Source of the DNA: a virus
DNA length: 47,966 bases
Direction: 5' to 3' (one strand)
IMG/VR virus record: IMGVR_UViG_3300042991_000223
Coordinates: 1-47,966 of that record
Positions 7,880 through 15,308 of the stretch are shown in pieces. The notes beneath the pieces were generated by a model that saw only the letters and a list, made by a program, of their open reading frames with translations, was not told the DNA's origin and ran no database searches. Within the stretch, counting starts at the first letter, position 1. Every line of letters begins with the position of its first letter. The position numbers and the translations under genes are program-made.

Positions 7880-8095
7880 TTATTTATTCCTTTCTATCCT
7901 TTGTTGCCGTTGTAATTCATTTACCCACCTTATCGCAACACCCTTATAATGAGTATATGCACTTTGCCCATGTCTTGCTCCCCATGTTTTGTGTGGTGGT
8001 AACACTTGTGTATAGTGTGTGCCTGTATAATCAGTGATTAGTTTTTCCACCCCATACATTGCACAATCAGGGTTATAAAATACTCTTAAATGCAT
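7880..8095 (-). CDS. Hypothetical 71-aa protein
   Basis: A 71-aa soluble protein rich in His, Tyr and Arg, starting MHLRVFYNPD and ending in a basic helix (ELQRQQRIERNK). Its start overlaps the end of the 27-aa leader peptide at 8086-8169, so it is probably translated by coupling. It belongs to the short transcription unit started at the 8209-8237 promoter and ended at 7385. No family recognised. Confidence 0.55.
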   Translation of the reverse strand: MHLRVFYNPDCAMYGVEKLITDYTGTHYTQVLPPHKTWGARHGQSAYTHYKGVAIRWVNELQRQQRIERNK

Positions 8096-8169
8096 AGTAC
8101 GCCTTCGTAGAAAAAGCCTTTATATTCTTGGCTTATATCTATTACTTTGATATTTTGTGATTTGTACAT
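8086..8169 (-). CDS. 27-aa first peptide of the 8.2-kb operon
   Basis: ATG at 8169-8167 lies behind AGAAGGGGTCAC, the leader/ribosome-site motif used by several first genes here. The frame encodes MYKSQNIKVIDIS... and overlaps the next gene by 10 bases. It is the first frame after a near-consensus promoter, so translation is likely. It may simply couple translation to the next gene. Confidence 0.5.
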   Translation of the reverse strand: MYKSQNIKVIDISQEYKGFFYEGVLCI

Positions 8170-8208
8170 GTGTGACCCCTTCTATTAAATTACGTTTGTA
8201 CACCTCTT

Positions 8209-8237
8209 AATATACACACACTGAACAGATGTGTCAA
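8209..8237 (-). promoter_or_regulatory. Strong sigma70-type promoter
   Basis: TTGACA and TATATT on the minus strand with a 17-base spacer, close to consensus. It points at the small genes 8169-7454. It lies between the small terminase gene, whose stop is at 8263, and the first start at 8169. A house-keeping sigma promoter of this quality suggests early or constitutive expression. Confidence 0.8.
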
Positions 8238-8262
8238 TAGTAATTTTGTTGTAATATTGTGC

Positions 8263-8769
8263 TTATTCTTTAGCTGGTCTTTTTGTTTGTGCCATTAGCA
8301 TATCTAAGGTGTTATCTACTAACTGCCTAGATTCTGGCGTGTTTGGATCTAAGTTGTTTTGTTGGATAAATGTATTATAAGTATTCCCGGCATTTGCTTT
8401 GTCGGTTTCGGCTTCTGTATAGCCTTTTAGTTTTAAGGCGGTATCTAAGTACTTATGTCTTACAGCATAGTCTGGGTGTTCAACATCAGAGTCCTTGCCA
8501 TATATTTTAGTAGCGTCTAGCCCTTCCATTAAAACCTTGGTCAGTTTCTTGTCAGTACCGCCAGCTTTTTCTATTGCTTTTATAAAGCCCTGGCTTTTAG
8601 TCACGTTAGAAGGTGCTTTTTTGGCTACTTGTTCAGTGTAACCAGCTTCTATAAGAATAGCCCCGATCGTTTTAGGCTTCTTGGCTTTTAAATTGCCTAT
8701 GACTAAAGTAGCAGCCCGAATCTGTCGGGGCGTTGGTGGTGGTGTTCGCTTCTTCCTTGGCTTAGGCAT
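8263..8769 (-). CDS. terS: Terminase small subunit-like protein
   Basis: A 168-aa protein starting MPKPRKKRTPPPTPRQ. Residues about 14-60 fit the helix-turn-helix of small terminases (ATLVIGN...IGAILIEAGY...), with a basic N-terminus and a variable C-terminal end. It recognises phage DNA and loads the large subunit. I chose ATG 8769 rather than the upstream 8796 because AAGGAG sits 7 bases before it and the frame then overlaps the HNH stop only slightly. It is separated from terL by five small genes or signals, as in some podoviruses. Confidence 0.7.
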   Translation of the reverse strand: MPKPRKKRTPPPTPRQIRAATLVIGNLKAKKPKTIGAILIEAGYTEQVAKKAPSNVTKSQGFIKAIEKAGGTDKKLTKVLMEGLDATKIYGKDSDVEHPDYAVRHKYLDTALKLKGYTEAETDKANAGNTYNTFIQQNNLDPNTPESRQLVDNTLDMLMAQTKRPAKE

Positions 8770-9130
8770 TGTGCAACTCCTTATGGTGTAGCTCACATAA
8801 CCATATTACATCTAAAGGCTTCGTATAGTCTTTGTGGTGTGCAATTACTTTTATGGCATCACATACTTGACAAGGCTGTTTTGTAAGTTCGCCTTTCAGT
8901 ATTGCATATCTCACTTTTCTATTAGCTTTTACACGTTCTGGGTACTTTTCTATATATCTTTGTCTTCGTGCATATTCTCGTTCTGGGTGTAGTTTATACA
9001 TTTTGCTGTCATAGTCTCGGTGGTATGCTCGGCTTTGTTCAGCGTGTGCCTTACGCCACAATCTATAATATTCAGCCGACCCATATTCTACATCTGTCCA
9101 ATCGAATGTTCGTTGTCTTGCCATAGCCAT
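8762..9130 (-). CDS. HNH endonuclease next to terS
   Basis: A 122-aa protein with an HNH core near the C-terminus: CQVC, then AHHKDY, then WLCELHHKELH, which provides the metal-binding and catalytic His residues plus a structural zinc pair. The N-terminal 80 residues are basic and helical. HNH proteins beside terminase genes often nick DNA during packaging; a free-standing homing role is the alternative. An extended -10 (TGG-TATAAA, 9133-9141) lies so close to the ATG that the mRNA may be leaderless. Confidence 0.8.
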   Translation of the reverse strand: MAMARQRTFDWTDVEYGSAEYYRLWRKAHAEQSRAYHRDYDSKMYKLHPEREYARRQRYIEKYPERVKANRKVRYAILKGELTKQPCQVCDAIKVIAHHKDYTKPLDVIWLCELHHKELHNA

Positions 9131-9183
9131 AGTTTATACCATTATTGTGCGTAAATCAAATGTCGCAAAACGCTGCATACACA

Positions 9184-9432
9184 CTATTTTGCAGCTTTTA
9201 CCACTGTTTCTTCTTCTGCTGTTTGTTCTGGCTTCTCACTAATAGTTATCTTTTTAAAGTCGCTTGATAGTTCAAATTGTGTGTGGTCTGTAACCTTCAC
9301 AGCTAAACGATCCATAGCAATGGTTGATAATAAGCCGCTAAAAATAGCTTGCTGGTGATTCTGCACAAAACTAAGTAGGTTTGTTTCGTGTTCGCTTAAT
9401 GAAAATGTTTTGGCTTCGTTATCGTTTGACAT
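9184..9432 (-). CDS. Hypothetical 82-aa protein
   Basis: An 82-aa acidic protein, MSNDNEAKTF..., with a helical N-terminal half and a Glu/Lys tail. Its start overlaps the stop of the upstream zinc-ribbon gene (TAATG), placing it at the end of the groES-groEL operon. No family recognised. Confidence 0.55.
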   Translation of the reverse strand: MSNDNEAKTFSLSEHETNLLSFVQNHQQAIFSGLLSTIAMDRLAVKVTDHTQFELSSDFKKITISEKPEQTAEEETVVKAAK

Positions 9433-9710
9433 TATGAGTACTCCTTTAATTCTTCCTTAGTATACATGTCTTTTGCTTTGTCTGGGTATGCTCTGATAAA
9501 CTCGGTGCTTGGCTTACCATCTACCCAAGGTTGTAACATATCTTTGGCGTGGTCTTCTCGGTCTCGCTCTCTATAATACTCTGCACTTTGGCCGGTTGCA
9601 TATCTATTTTCTTTATCTCGGCAAGGTCGGCAAGCTTGGCCGTATTTTCCACCAAGTATGACCCCTGTTGTATCGGTGGTTCGTTTGCACCAGTCACAAA
9701 CTTGTTTCAT
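9432..9710 (-). CDS. Small zinc-ribbon protein
   Basis: A 92-aa protein starting MKQVCDWCKRTT, with CDWC (residues 5-8) and CRPC (about residues 27-30) forming a four-Cys zinc site. The remainder is charged and helical. It overlaps both neighbours by 1-4 bases, in the operon downstream of groEL. Possible DNA- or RNA-binding accessory; the function is unknown. Confidence 0.6.
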   Translation of the reverse strand: MKQVCDWCKRTTDTTGVILGGKYGQACRPCRDKENRYATGQSAEYYRERDREDHAKDMLQPWVDGKPSTEFIRAYPDKAKDMYTKEELKEYS

Positions 9711-9988
9711 ATCGCCTTCAACCTCTCGTCTCGCTCTTCCATTGCCTTTAGTTTAGCTTGTTCGGGTGTTGGTCTTCTAACTCCGCCAGTGCTTGAGCCG
9801 TTAAACTTGCTTAAATCTATAGGCCTGTTGATTGTGTAGCTTTGTGGTCTTACTACTCCAGCTTCGCTAAACGCTTTGGCTTCGCTGTGCTGGTCTTTAA
9901 TTGCATGGATAGTAATATATATATCTTTTGCCCAAAAGCCAGCCAGAAGCCCCAAAACAAGGCAAAAAAGCCCTATTAAAACTATCAT
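9707..9988 (-). CDS. Small membrane-anchored protein
   Basis: A 93-aa protein with one N-terminal hydrophobic segment (about residues 2-24) followed by a charged, probably cytoplasmic tail that ends in a helical KLKAMEERDERL stretch. ATGA overlap with groEL upstream. No family recognised; it could help anchor or modulate a host envelope process. Confidence 0.55.
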   Translation of the reverse strand: MIVLIGLFCLVLGLLAGFWAKDIYITIHAIKDQHSEAKAFSEAGVVRPQSYTINRPIDLSKFNGSSTGGVRRPTPEQAKLKAMEERDERLKAI

Positions 9989-11607
9989 TGCATACCTGCC
10001 TTGGTTAGCTGTACTTGTTCTAACTGATAATCTCTGTCTATGATTACGCTACCTTGTAACGTGATAGCTATTCCAGCTACTGAACAGGCATTTTCTACAA
10101 TAGACTTCAATACCTTAACTGGGTCTGTTATGCCTATCTTCATTAAATCAATAGGTTCTTTTGTCATGTTCTTAGCGTCAAAGCCAAACCCTACTGGAGC
10201 GTCTACCAGCTGATTGTATCTGTAGCCCCCATCTTCGCCAGCGTTGGCCATTAACTGTTTAAATGGTTCTCTTAATGCTTTATACACTACGCTATATCCT
10301 TGTGCTTCTGAATCGTTGTCGGCTTCTACAGTTACTTCTGGCAAGGTGGCAAGTGTGACAGCTCCACCAGCTACAATCCCTTCTTCTTTGGCGGCTCTGG
10401 TGGCATGTAATGCGTCCTCTACTCTAAACTTCATCTCTTTTACTTCGGCTTCGGTAGCTCCACCCACTCGGATAATGCCTATCTTACCTTGTAGTTTAGA
10501 TAGTCGCTTCTCCATGCGTTCTTTTTGGAAAGCTGAATATTTATCAGTTAATAGCTGTTTCTTAATAGTATCTATACGAAGATTGATGTCTTCTTGGATT
10601 CCGCCACCTTCTAATATTGTGGTTTCGTTCTTGGCTACAATTATTTTTCTAGCTGTCCCGGCATAATCTACAGTCACTTTGTCGGCTGGCATACTTGATG
10701 GTATTACTTTTCCACCTGTTATGGCTGCAACATCTTCCAAAAATGGCAACATCTGGTCTCCATAGACAGGCGGTGCGACTACACAAACTTTTATTTTACC
10801 TTGAGGGTGTACTTGGGTTAATGCACATGTTTCCAGTGCTTGACCGCTGATATTACCTACAAATAAGACTGTATGATGGTCGGTGTCTTTATATATCATC
10901 TCTAGTAAGGGTATGATGTCCTTATTGCTGGAGATTCGTTTTTCTAAGGCTAAGATTGATACGTTTTCTTGTATGGCTTCTTGGCTAACAACATCTGTTA
11001 CAAAATGCTCCAAGCTCCAGCCCTTTTCAAAATACAAACCCTCTACAACATCTTGGATAACTCCAAGTCCTTCGTATTCTTCTATAGTTATTCCCACTCC
11101 ACCTACTTTTAAGATAGTGTCGGCTACTAGTTTTCCAATTTCGGGGTCGCTGGCTGATATACTGGCAACGTTTACCAGCTCTTCATCTTTAACAGGTATG
11201 GCAATATTATCTAACTGACTTTTAATCTCTAATGAAGCTTTTTCTATTCCCCTTCTTATACTCATAGGATCAAACCCAGCAGCGATTAACTGATGAGCCT
11301 TCTCCATGATTCTATAACCAAGTAAAACTGAACAAGTAGTACCATCTCCAGCTATGTCGTTTGTCTTCTTACTAGCTTGGATAAGTAAATCTGCTCCGAT
11401 GTCTTCTTCTTTATCTTCTAAGATAATGTCTCTGGCGATTGATACGCCATCATGTGAGATAATATAACTACCGTAACTCTTTTCTAGTGCTACGTTACCA
11501 GATGTCGCTCCATAAGCCACTTTTACAGCGTCATGTACAACTTTAGCCCCTTTGAGTACCTTCTCCCTGACAGATTCGGTATTTACTATTCTAACGTCAC
11601 CCCTCAA
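9985..11607 (-). CDS. groEL: Phage-encoded chaperonin GroEL
   Basis: A full-length (540-aa) group I chaperonin that folds proteins in an ATP-driven double ring. The catalytic GDGTT is present (D88), as are KTNDIAGDG and RVEDALHAT of the equatorial domain and GIVAGG near the end. The usual GPKGRNV nucleotide loop is altered to GATSGNV, losing the Lys, and the Gly-Met tail is absent. The start is TTG at 11607 (GAGGG seven bases upstream), overlapping the HNH stop. With groES it forms a complete phage chaperonin, probably for folding capsid or the very large virion proteins. Confidence 0.95.
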   Translation of the reverse strand: MRGDVRIVNTESVREKVLKGAKVVHDAVKVAYGATSGNVALEKSYGSYIISHDGVSIARDIILEDKEEDIGADLLIQASKKTNDIAGDGTTCSVLLGYRIMEKAHQLIAAGFDPMSIRRGIEKASLEIKSQLDNIAIPVKDEELVNVASISASDPEIGKLVADTILKVGGVGITIEEYEGLGVIQDVVEGLYFEKGWSLEHFVTDVVSQEAIQENVSILALEKRISSNKDIIPLLEMIYKDTDHHTVLFVGNISGQALETCALTQVHPQGKIKVCVVAPPVYGDQMLPFLEDVAAITGGKVIPSSMPADKVTVDYAGTARKIIVAKNETTILEGGGIQEDINLRIDTIKKQLLTDKYSAFQKERMEKRLSKLQGKIGIIRVGGATEAEVKEMKFRVEDALHATRAAKEEGIVAGGAVTLATLPEVTVEADNDSEAQGYSVVYKALREPFKQLMANAGEDGGYRYNQLVDAPVGFGFDAKNMTKEPIDLMKIGITDPVKVLKSIVENACSVAGIAITLQGSVIIDRDYQLEQVQLTKAGMQ

Positions 11608-12089
11608 ATTGCTACCCTCACTTTCTTCTTAAACCTTGTTTTATAACCATTATCTATATGATATGTCTTGACGTGACTTGAGTGGTCTTTAAATAACTCT
11701 AAATTATCAATCCGATTATCATTTTTTATGTAGTTGATATGGTGTATCTCTTCTTTTTTGTTAAGGCTTCTTCCAAGTTTTTGCTCCATTATGAGCCTGT
11801 GTTCAGCAATATAGTTATGTCCTACCCATATATAAACATATCCCCTAGATGTTTTTTTACCACCTTTCCATTTGGGGTTAGAAGACTTAAACCATGCTGG
11901 GTTTGGTACGCCTTTGTTATATGGTACTTTTCCCACCATGCTTTTATGGTGGTGTTCTTTGCAACAATATTTTCCAGCACCTATTGATATTCTGTATGGT
12001 GTTGAATATATATCAGCCCCACAGTATAAACAACTAGTATGTACTCTAGCTACTGCCTGTTCTCCCTTGGTGCGTTTACCGCCTTTCAT
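11604..12089 (-). CDS. HNH homing-type endonuclease between groES and groEL
   Basis: A 161-aa protein: an N-terminal zinc ribbon (CLYC near residues 20-23, then CCKEHHH), a linker with repeated Asn/Lys/Gly, and an HNH_3-type core (EHRLIMEQ, IHHINYIKNDNRIDNLEL). Such free-standing nucleases cut intron- or insertion-less alleles and spread by repair. It sits exactly between groES and groEL with 1-base and 4-base overlaps and no spacer, so it was absorbed into the operon without breaking coupling. Its own ribosome site (GGGAG) lies inside the end of groES. Confidence 0.85.
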   Translation of the reverse strand: MKGGKRTKGEQAVARVHTSCLYCGADIYSTPYRISIGAGKYCCKEHHHKSMVGKVPYNKGVPNPAWFKSSNPKWKGGKKTSRGYVYIWVGHNYIAEHRLIMEQKLGRSLNKKEEIHHINYIKNDNRIDNLELFKDHSSHVKTYHIDNGYKTRFKKKVRVAI

Positions 12090-12370
12090 TATTCCAAACT
12101 CCCTACAGCCATCACTCTACTTGCCATTATCAAAGCCAAGCCGTTATTCGCTAGTTCTGGCATAGTATCTGCTTCGCTATGTTTTTGCACCCATATCTCT
12201 TCTCCAACTTGTATATTTGGCTGTACAAATACACCATGTTCATATCTACCTTCTCCGACGGCTAAAACTTTATAGTGTTGCCAGTGGTCGGTGATGTCTG
12301 AGTTAGTAACCACCCCTGAATCTGGTTTTATTTCCTCACATAATAAATAGTCATACTTTGGTTTTATCAT
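12089..12370 (-). CDS. groES: Phage co-chaperonin GroES
   Basis: A 93-aa protein of GroES length. Recognisable parts: MIKPKYDYLL at the start, an SGVVT mobile-loop segment (GGIVL in E. coli), YKVLAVGEG, and VGEEIWVQKHSEA. It would cap the phage GroEL. Ribosome site GGAAGGGGTTAT before ATG. It is the first gene after the attenuator-like leader at 12390-12495. Confidence 0.85.
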   Translation of the reverse strand: MIKPKYDYLLCEEIKPDSGVVTNSDITDHWQHYKVLAVGEGRYEHGVFVQPNIQVGEEIWVQKHSEADTMPELANNGLALIMASRVMAVGSLE

Positions 12371-12389
12371 ATAACCCCTTCCATAATAA

Positions 12390-12453
12390 TAAAAGACGGC
12401 TCAATCGCTAGATTAAAGCCGTCTATTGTTATCATTGAACTTCTAGCGATTGA
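12390..12453 (-). promoter_or_regulatory. Attenuator-like leader of groES operon
   Basis: Hairpin: AGACGGCT (12424-12417) pairs perfectly with AGCCGTCT (12401-12394), followed by TTTT on the minus strand. Eleven of the 15 loop bases plus one stem base match, as a perfect 12-base complement, an upstream leader segment (12453-12442, TCAATCGCTAGA). The leader can thus form either a terminator hairpin or an upstream helix (or a pseudoknot). This is the build of a transcription attenuator controlling groES-HNH-groEL. What signal would switch it is unknown. Confidence 0.65.
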
Positions 12454-12466
12454 TTCCATAACCACT

Positions 12467-12495
12467 AGTGTAACACCACTCTAACTACATCTCAA
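12467..12495 (-). promoter_or_regulatory. Promoter of groES operon
   Basis: TTGAGA and TACACT on the minus strand, spacer 17 bases. The predicted start (about 12460) falls just before the 12-base segment that can pair with the downstream hairpin loop, so the leader is complete in the transcript. Starts just inside the gap after the lysozyme-like gene stop at 12499. Confidence 0.6.
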
Positions 12496-12498
12496 CCC

Positions 12499-13062
12499 TC
12501 ACCACCATCTGTTCGCTAACCAAAAAGCCTTAGCATTTTCCCAAGTTTTATATCTGTTAAGCATATAGTTGGTAAAAAATGCGTCCTGACAAGCATAGTC
12601 AGTCTCCCAGTTCGGGCAAGCATTGACTAATTTGCTTCCGGGGCAAGCCTGACCAAGCCCTAGACAACCACCACTATTTCTGGCCGTTAGTCGGCCACCT
12701 GATTCGTGACTATAAATAAATGCTTTAGCGTCTCCACCTTCGGCATACGCTGTTGCGTTTATCGGTATAGTGTATTTACTTTTCTGCTGTTGTTTGGCCA
12801 GCAGTTGCGACTGCAAACTCTTCTTTTCTTCTTCTAGTACCTTTAACTGTTCTTCTAGTTTGGCTTTATCTGCCCCGGTCTTATCTAATTGACTGTTTAA
12901 CTCCTTGTACTTAGTATCTAAAATCTTTAACTTCGCTGAATTGTCCTGAATCTCTATCTTCTTGAATTGTATTGAATCGTTTAGCTTATCTATATGCCTT
13001 ACGACCACCATGCCAGACCCTAATATAAGAGCTATTATGGCTACTGTTATAATACGTTTCAT
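12499..13062 (-). CDS. Secreted lysozyme/transglycosylase-like protein (Apf-type C-terminus)
   Basis: A 187-aa protein: N-terminal signal anchor (about residues 4-22), a coiled coil (about 30-92), then a compact C-terminal domain with HESGG (E120), CLGLGQAC and a terminal YMLNRYKTW...FWLANRWW. This domain is familiar from Apf/transglycosylase-like cell-wall proteins, frequent in Saccharibacteria. It could cleave or bind host peptidoglycan at entry or lysis. A ribosome site (GGAG) is 24 bases from ATG with a small palindrome (13068-13080) between. It is distant from the amidase cassette, so it may serve infection or host modification. Confidence 0.7.
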   Translation of the reverse strand: MKRIITVAIIALILGSGMVVVRHIDKLNDSIQFKKIEIQDNSAKLKILDTKYKELNSQLDKTGADKAKLEEQLKVLEEEKKSLQSQLLAKQQQKSKYTIPINATAYAEGGDAKAFIYSHESGGRLTARNSGGCLGLGQACPGSKLVNACPNWETDYACQDAFFTNYMLNRYKTWENAKAFWLANRWW

Positions 13063-13104
13063 GTTTACAGCTTAAAGCTGATAGGTCTCCTTTTAACGCT
13101 TATA

Positions 13105-13320
13105 TTATACCTTAGTTCTAAATATAAAAGCTCTAGCAAATAGAATTGCAGCGTGGATTCCCAAGACTGTACCTACTCCCCAGAGTACTTTGTTATCCTG
13201 TGTAGCGAATACATAAGTAGCGACTACTTCTGCAAATGCTAATACTAAAGTTAATATTCCCACTAGCCAAGACCAGTCTAATGGTTGTTTAGGTTGTTTT
13301 ACTTTGACTTGTTTTTTCAT
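13105..13320 (-). CDS. Two-span small membrane protein
   Basis: A 71-aa protein with a Lys-rich N-terminus (MKKQVKVKQPK) and two hydrophobic segments (about residues 17-41 and 48-66). It is the first gene after a consensus promoter at 13349-13377 and uses the AGAAGGGGTCAC leader. Next in line is the lysozyme-like gene, so a holin-like or envelope-associated role is possible. No family recognised. Confidence 0.6.
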   Translation of the reverse strand: MKKQVKVKQPKQPLDWSWLVGILTLVLAFAEVVATYVFATQDNKVLWGVGTVLGIHAAILFARAFIFRTKV

Positions 13321-13348
13321 GTGACCCCTTCTATTAGATTACTGACAC

Positions 13349-13377
13349 ATTATAACAAATAGCTTATGCTTTGTCAA
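13349..13377 (-). promoter_or_regulatory. Consensus sigma70-type promoter
   Basis: TTGACA and TATAAT on the minus strand with 17 bases between: a perfect match to consensus. Its -35 overlaps the 3' end of the 33-aa gene at 13364-13465. It drives 13105-13320 and probably the lysozyme-like gene. Confidence 0.85.
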
Positions 13378-13465
13378 TGGCTATGTGGCAAACAACGCAA
13401 TAGCCTTTTATCCAACAGTGCTTACCATGATTAACTATTGCAAAACCACAGGGTATATCGTTCAT
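13364..13465 (-). CDS. 33-aa Cys/His peptide, probable zinc finger
   Basis: A frame that starts by ATGA overlap with the upstream gene and encodes MNDIPCGFAI... with HC (16-17) and CVVCH (23-27), enough ligands for one zinc. It ends the 13.4-19.5 kb operon. Function unknown; small size makes the call moderate. Confidence 0.5.
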   Translation of the reverse strand: MNDIPCGFAIVNHGKHCWIKGYCVVCHIAIDKA

Positions 13466-13848
13466 TTATCTTGCTCCTTAAAAATGGCTAAAATCTGTCC
13501 TAAGGTAATGTGTTTCATTTCTATATCGCCAGCTACTATATGGTTGGCTAATACTATTATCAGTTTGTCTATCACTCTTTGTCGTTCTTGGGCTAGTAGA
13601 GAATGGATAGCTTGTCTGGCTGTGCCTTTAGCTTTTGCAAAGCGTGGATATCTAATGTTTTTTATCCAAGTGGGGCTATCGGCTCTGCTACTGCTATCTC
13701 GGTCTGTACACCAACAAAAGGTTTCGGTATCATCATCAGTTTGAGCACTACATCTTGCACAGCAAAATGGTTGCTGTTTCTGTCCAAAAACTATATATTG
13801 ATTTAATATCTCATCTATCTGCTCATCTATCTGGCTATTGTCTTTCAT
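13462..13848 (-). CDS. Hypothetical protein with Cys-rich segment
   Basis: A 128-aa protein beginning MKDNSQIDEQ, the same first seven residues and DNA as the methyltransferase that follows upstream (22-base identity, 13828-13849 and 14553-14574). It has CCARC and CWC (about residues 29-47) that may bind zinc, and a helical C-terminal half. ATGA overlap with its neighbours. No family recognised. Confidence 0.55.
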   Translation of the reverse strand: MKDNSQIDEQIDEILNQYIVFGQKQQPFCCARCSAQTDDDTETFCWCTDRDSSSRADSPTWIKNIRYPRFAKAKGTARQAIHSLLAQERQRVIDKLIIVLANHIVAGDIEMKHITLGQILAIFKEQDK

Positions 13849-14573
13849 AAAAGTACCCTCTCTTTAATAATTTGACGATATTTCTCTAACTTTTCCGCCC
13901 CAAGATATTGTCTATCAAGATTTTTGGCGGCTAACAAGGTTGTACCAGAACCAGCAAAGGGGTCTACTACTAAATCACCCTCGTCTGAATAGGTTTTAAC
14001 AAGCCACTCAAACATTATTAGTGGTTTTTGGGTCGGGTGTAATCCCCTATCTCTAGTCCATTTATTAACTGTTGTGGGGTGTCTATCTCCGTTATTATCA
14101 GTGATTATATTCCTCAAACCACCTTTCCAGTTTTCGCTGACCTTGCCAGACATTTGCCGATATGCCTTGCCATCTGTTTTTTGGGGGTTATATTTCATCG
14201 GCTGGCGTGTACCGTTGGTCACCCTACCCTTACCAAATACTAAAACTAATTCATGCACCCTAAACGGCTGTAGGTTTACATTTGGTGCGTTTGTGCCATT
14301 ATCCTTAACCCATACTAAATCATACTTATAGAGGTGTTCTGCCATAGGTATTAGTTTGCTCGCTAGTCTTGTTGTGGCGGTCATGACTAGTGACCCCTCT
14401 GGTTTCAAGACTCGCTCACACTCCCAAAAGAAAGTTTGAAAGTCTACATTTTTATCCCATTTATTGCCAGTTTCAGCGTAAGGTGGGTCGGTAAGTATAA
14501 GTTGGACTGAACCGTCATCTAAACCTCGCAAAAGCTCAAAACAATCATCCCTTATCTGGCTATTGTCTTTCAT
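13845..14573 (-). CDS. DNA methyltransferase (N4/N6, beta-class order)
   Basis: A 242-aa site-specific methylase. Catalytic DPPY is at residues 29-32 and the S-adenosylmethionine motif DPFAGSGT follows at about 204-211, the order of beta-class enzymes. The HPTQKP segment just before it is also typical. No partner restriction enzyme is nearby, so it most likely protects phage DNA from host restriction or changes phage gene expression. ATGA overlaps on both sides. Confidence 0.9.
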   Translation of the reverse strand: MKDNSQIRDDCFELLRGLDDGSVQLILTDPPYAETGNKWDKNVDFQTFFWECERVLKPEGSLVMTATTRLASKLIPMAEHLYKYDLVWVKDNGTNAPNVNLQPFRVHELVLVFGKGRVTNGTRQPMKYNPQKTDGKAYRQMSGKVSENWKGGLRNIITDNNGDRHPTTVNKWTRDRGLHPTQKPLIMFEWLVKTYSDEGDLVVDPFAGSGTTLLAAKNLDRQYLGAEKLEKYRQIIKERVLL

Positions 14574-14866
14574 AGTTGTTTCCTGTCTAAAACCATACTC
14601 ACAAATATTCTATGGCCGACTTGTCTTTCTTTTTCTACAAAACCCAGTTCTTTTAGTAGGTCGTGTCCTGTCGCCCAGCCGTCATACCCACCAGCGTGTT
14701 CACTCCCACAGCACCAACACGCTTCTATATACTTTTCCAAGTCTGCTTTAGATAGTTCGCTCAATATTTTATCTGGCAACGTGTATTTCATAGTATCAAC
14801 TCTATTGCGACGATACTGGGGTACTTCTATGCCCATTTTCTCTGCTATTTCATAAATTCGTTTCAT
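14570..14866 (-). CDS. Hypothetical 98-aa protein
   Basis: A 98-aa protein (MKRIYEIAEKMG...) with a CWCCG segment in the middle and conserved-looking GYDGWATGHDLL. It lies between two methyltransferase genes and overlaps the next by ATGA. Just before its start a truncated start module (ATGAAAGACAAT, then nine codons and a stop) remains, see findings. No family recognised. Confidence 0.55.
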   Translation of the reverse strand: MKRIYEIAEKMGIEVPQYRRNRVDTMKYTLPDKILSELSKADLEKYIEACWCCGSEHAGGYDGWATGHDLLKELGFVEKERQVGHRIFVSMVLDRKQL

Positions 14867-14888
14867 ATCTTTACTCCCCTATTGTCTT

Positions 14889-15308
14889 TCATAATGACTC
14901 CTTTAATGTTGGAATTGCCTTAAATATTACTATTGCACTTGGGAATGGTGCATTATTCTCTTGGTCGTCAAACTTTAATCTGCCCTTAATAAATCTTATA
15001 TCGGTAGCTTTCATAATGTAGTTGTGCCACCACCTAGTATCAGTTCGGCTAGGTATTAACATCACAACAGTTTTGCCCTCTTGCCACTCGTTGTACGCCT
15101 TAGCAACCCATTTGGGTATCTCGTTGCCGTAAGGTGGATTAACAAAGTTGCACCTCCCCCAAGAGGTTTCTAGGCCGTTAAAAGTAGGGTTGGGTGGGCA
15201 AGGATCAAAGTCAAACCCAAACTCTGCATCTAAAACCTGATAAACGGCTTTGGGGGTTTTCCAGTCTAATCGTTGTGAGCTAAAATGTACCACCCCAGTG
15301 TCTTTCAT
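14889..15308 (-). CDS. Phage Dam-type N6-adenine methyltransferase
   Basis: A 139-aa compact methylase of the phage DNA N-6-adenine-methyltransferase type. Seen: W-x-TPK near residue 16, DFDPCP (33-38) and NPPYG (57-61), then a conserved LIPSRTDTRWWH block and a KGRLKF segment. It methylates adenine in duplex DNA, probably to evade restriction. The gene start shares 22 bases with another junction at 14883-14904. Confidence 0.85.
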   Translation of the reverse strand: MKDTGVVHFSSQRLDWKTPKAVYQVLDAEFGFDFDPCPPNPTFNGLETSWGRCNFVNPPYGNEIPKWVAKAYNEWQEGKTVVMLIPSRTDTRWWHNYIMKATDIRFIKGRLKFDDQENNAPFPSAIVIFKAIPTLKESL

